Below the pieces are notes generated by a model. The model was not told the DNA's origin and ran no database searches. It saw only the letters and a list, made by a program, of their open reading frames with translations. This document shows, one piece after another, positions 62,389 through 64,000 of a stretch of 64,000 bases of DNA. Source of the stretch: Paraburkholderia fungorum. GTDB lineage: Bacteria > Pseudomonadota > Gammaproteobacteria > Burkholderiales > Burkholderiaceae. Every line of letters begins with the position of its first letter. Position 1 is the stretch's first letter. The stretch lies in NCBI RefSeq assembly GCF_900099835.1, contig NZ_FNKP01000001.1, positions 2,480,001-2,544,000 on the forward strand, written 5' to 3'. The position numbers and the translations under genes were made by a program.

Positions 62389-63804
62389 TCAGCCAATGTG
62401 ACTACGCTGCGCCGCGTACAACTCCCTGAACGTACGACCCACCGGCGCCGGCATGTCGCGGGTATTGGTCCAGCCCGCGCCGCCCAACGGCAATCTGGCA
62501 ATCGACCGATTCCGGCCACCCATCTGCTCCAGCACCCGCACGGCCAGCTTGGTGAAAAGCGCATAAGCGTCGGGATGGAGCGCCAGAAAACCCCAAACGG
62601 CAAACCCCACCCGCTCCTTCCACGGACGCAGTCGCCGCTCGACCTGCTTCTCGCGCAACTTGCGCAGCAGATCCGACAATGGAATCCCCACCGGGCAAAC
62701 GCTGTTGCACTCGCCGCATAGCGTTGCGGCCTGTGGCAAATCGAGCGCCTTGTCGATGCCGACATAGCTCGGCGTCAACACCGATCCCATCGGGCCGGGA
62801 TACACCCACCCATACGCATGACCGCCCACCTTCTGATAAACCGGGCAATGGTTCATGCACGCACCGCAGCGGATGCACCGGAGCATCTCCTGGAAATCGC
62901 CGCCGATCAGACCCGTGCGCCCACCGTCGACCAGTACGACATACATATGCTCGGGTCCGTCCTGATCGCCCTCGCCGCGCGGCCCGGTCAGCATCGAAAA
63001 ATAGTTCGACGTGGCCTGCCCGGTTGCCGAGCGCGGCAACAGACGCATTGCCGTCGCCAGGTCTTCCAGCGTGGGCAGCACTTTCTCGATACCGGTGACG
63101 GCCACATGCACTCGCGGCATGACCGTGCACATGCCCTCGTTGCCTTCGTTCGTGACCAGCACGACCGAACCGGTTTCCGCGACCACGAAATTGCCACCCG
63201 TCACGCCCATGTCCGCGCTCATGAAATGCGGACGCAGCATCTCCCGCGCCTCGCGCGTCATATCGGGAATCTCTGTCAGACGCGGCCGGCCATGCGTCTT
63301 CGCGAACAGGTCCGCAATCTCGTCCTTATCTTTATGGACGACCGGCGCGATGATGTGGCTCGGCGGTTCGTTATCGTTGATCTGGAGGATGTACTCGCCC
63401 AGATCGGTTTCGATCGACTGCACGCCCATTTGCCCGAGCACTTCGTTCAGACGCATTTCTTCGGTGACCATCGACTTGGTCTTGATCACCTTTTTCACGT
63501 CATGCTTGCGCGCAATGTCACCGACCAGCCGCGCGGCTTCCTGAGTCGTTTCGGCGAACAGCACGGTCACGCCGCGCCGGGCGGCCTCTTGCTCGAAGGT
63601 TTCCAGCCACACGTCGAGATTTTCCAGCGCGCGATTGCGGCGCTCCTTGAGCGCGGCGCGGGTGACGGGGAAATCGATCGCGGTCATCGCCGACGCGCGG
63701 GCCGACACGAACTTGGTGGAAAGCTTGGTCAGGTTCTGCTGCAAACGCTGGTCGGCGAGTTTCTGACCGGCGCGAGCCTTGAACTGCATCGTTTGAATCT
63801 GCAT
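62389..63804 (-). CDS. lutB: LutB/LldF-type lactate utilisation iron-sulfur protein
   Basis: The 471-residue product has an N-terminal LUD domain and two 4Fe-4S motifs: CIRCGACMNHCPVY and CGECNSVCPVGIP, at roughly residues 315-330 and 365-378. In LutABC/LldEFG systems it forms part of the FAD-independent L-lactate oxidation pathway. The ATG at 63804 has AAAGG 6 nt upstream. It follows a lutA-type gene, cut by the window edge. The third gene, lutC/lldG, is not directly downstream. Confidence 0.93.
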   Translation of the reverse strand: MQIQTMQFKARAGQKLADQRLQQNLTKLSTKFVSARASAMTAIDFPVTRAALKERRNRALENLDVWLETFEQEAARRGVTVLFAETTQEAARLVGDIARKHDVKKVIKTKSMVTEEMRLNEVLGQMGVQSIETDLGEYILQINDNEPPSHIIAPVVHKDKDEIADLFAKTHGRPRLTEIPDMTREAREMLRPHFMSADMGVTGGNFVVAETGSVVLVTNEGNEGMCTVMPRVHVAVTGIEKVLPTLEDLATAMRLLPRSATGQATSNYFSMLTGPRGEGDQDGPEHMYVVLVDGGRTGLIGGDFQEMLRCIRCGACMNHCPVYQKVGGHAYGWVYPGPMGSVLTPSYVGIDKALDLPQAATLCGECNSVCPVGIPLSDLLRKLREKQVERRLRPWKERVGFAVWGFLALHPDAYALFTKLAVRVLEQMGGRNRSIARLPLGGAGWTNTRDMPAPVGRTFRELYAAQRSHIG

Positions 63805-63946
63805 GGCGGCCTTTTGCGTAATCGGACACTAGGCGAAGACGACGCGCGCGAATCAGAACGCGCGAAATGAGATGCTGGAAGCGCCGGCTATTGCAGTTGC
63901 GCGAAGCAGCCCGCGCCGACACACCAACGGCATACGGCCAACGCGG

Positions 63947-64000
63947 CTAGACGTCGCCGGCCAGCACTTGCGCGATATGCAACACCCGGGTGGTGGAATC
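63947..64000 (-). CDS. C-terminal end of a LutA/LldE-type (Fe-S)-binding protein (partial)
   Basis: The minus-strand frame entering from the right edge encodes 17 residues ending STTRVLHIAQVLAGDV before TAG. This resembles the C-terminus of LutA/LldE-type proteins, and its place just upstream of lutB supports that. Most of the gene lies beyond the window. The spacer to lutB is 142 bp. Confidence 0.7.
   Translation of the reverse strand, partial: DSTTRVLHIAQVLAGDV

Overview
The window is ordinary, gene-dense, GC-rich proteobacterial chromosome. Gene content and order (hfq-hflX-hflK-hflC-DUF2065-hisZ-purA, an RpfE-like gene before recJ, a complete iscRSUA-hscBA-fdx-iscX locus, two alpha/beta hydrolases, high GC third positions) point to a Burkholderiales betaproteobacterium, most likely Burkholderia or Paraburkholderia. 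The genus is inferred from remembered gene neighbourhoods and was not tested by a search. I count 61 protein genes; the first (tex) and last (lutA/lldE-like) are cut by the window edges. I found no tRNA, rRNA, CRISPR array, insertion sequence, prophage or integrase.

Layout. 1-2 kb: the end of tex on the plus strand. 2-19.6 kb, minus strand: kup; the hfq-to-purA run (hfq, hflX, hflK, hflC, a DUF2065 gene, hisZ, purA, a phosphoribosyltransferase); der; bamB; a YfgM-like gene; hisS; ispG; rodZ. 19.8-21.5 kb: rlmN and ndk. 21.8-22.5 kb: a plus-strand BAX-inhibitor-type membrane protein. 22.6-31.9 kb, minus strand: an MBL-fold hydrolase, bamC, dapA, a methyltransferase, trpS, an M50 protease, a YciO-type protein, a YciV-type PHP phosphatase, an alpha/beta hydrolase and a DUF455 protein. 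32.3-34.5 kb, plus strand: a gamma-carbonic-anhydrase-like protein, hslO and a lipoprotein. 34.6-46.2 kb, minus strand: ftsB, eno, kdsA, pyrG, an alpha/beta hydrolase, comEC, tatD, lolD and lolC/E. 46.6-53.9 kb: a small minus-strand gene, then plus-strand RpfE-like gene, recJ, prfB, lysS and a glycine-zipper protein. 54.0-60.9 kb, minus strand: the Fe-S assembly locus and a low-molecular-weight tyrosine phosphatase. 61.1-64.0 kb: a small secreted or anchored protein, a divergent Gly/Pro-rich lipoprotein, then lutB and the end of lutA.

How the genes work together. Most belong to core processes: envelope biogenesis (bamB, bamC, lolCD, kdsA, ftsB, rodZ), translation (hisS, trpS, lysS, prfB, der, rlmN, hfq, hflX), membrane protein quality control (hflKC), PRPP and purine/histidine chemistry (hisZ, purA, phosphoribosyltransferase, ndk, pyrG) and Fe-S cluster assembly. 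The isc promoter carries two tandem matches to the type-1 IscR site. prfB carries the classical +1 programmed frameshift.

I did not find a convincing undescribed system. The most interesting signals are hydrophilic low-complexity coding sequence inserted in comEC, several strong hairpins placed between genes of the isc, eno-ftsB, rodZ-ispG and prfB-lysS regions, a structured 456-bp bamB-der spacer, and a few small or secreted proteins that I cannot assign.
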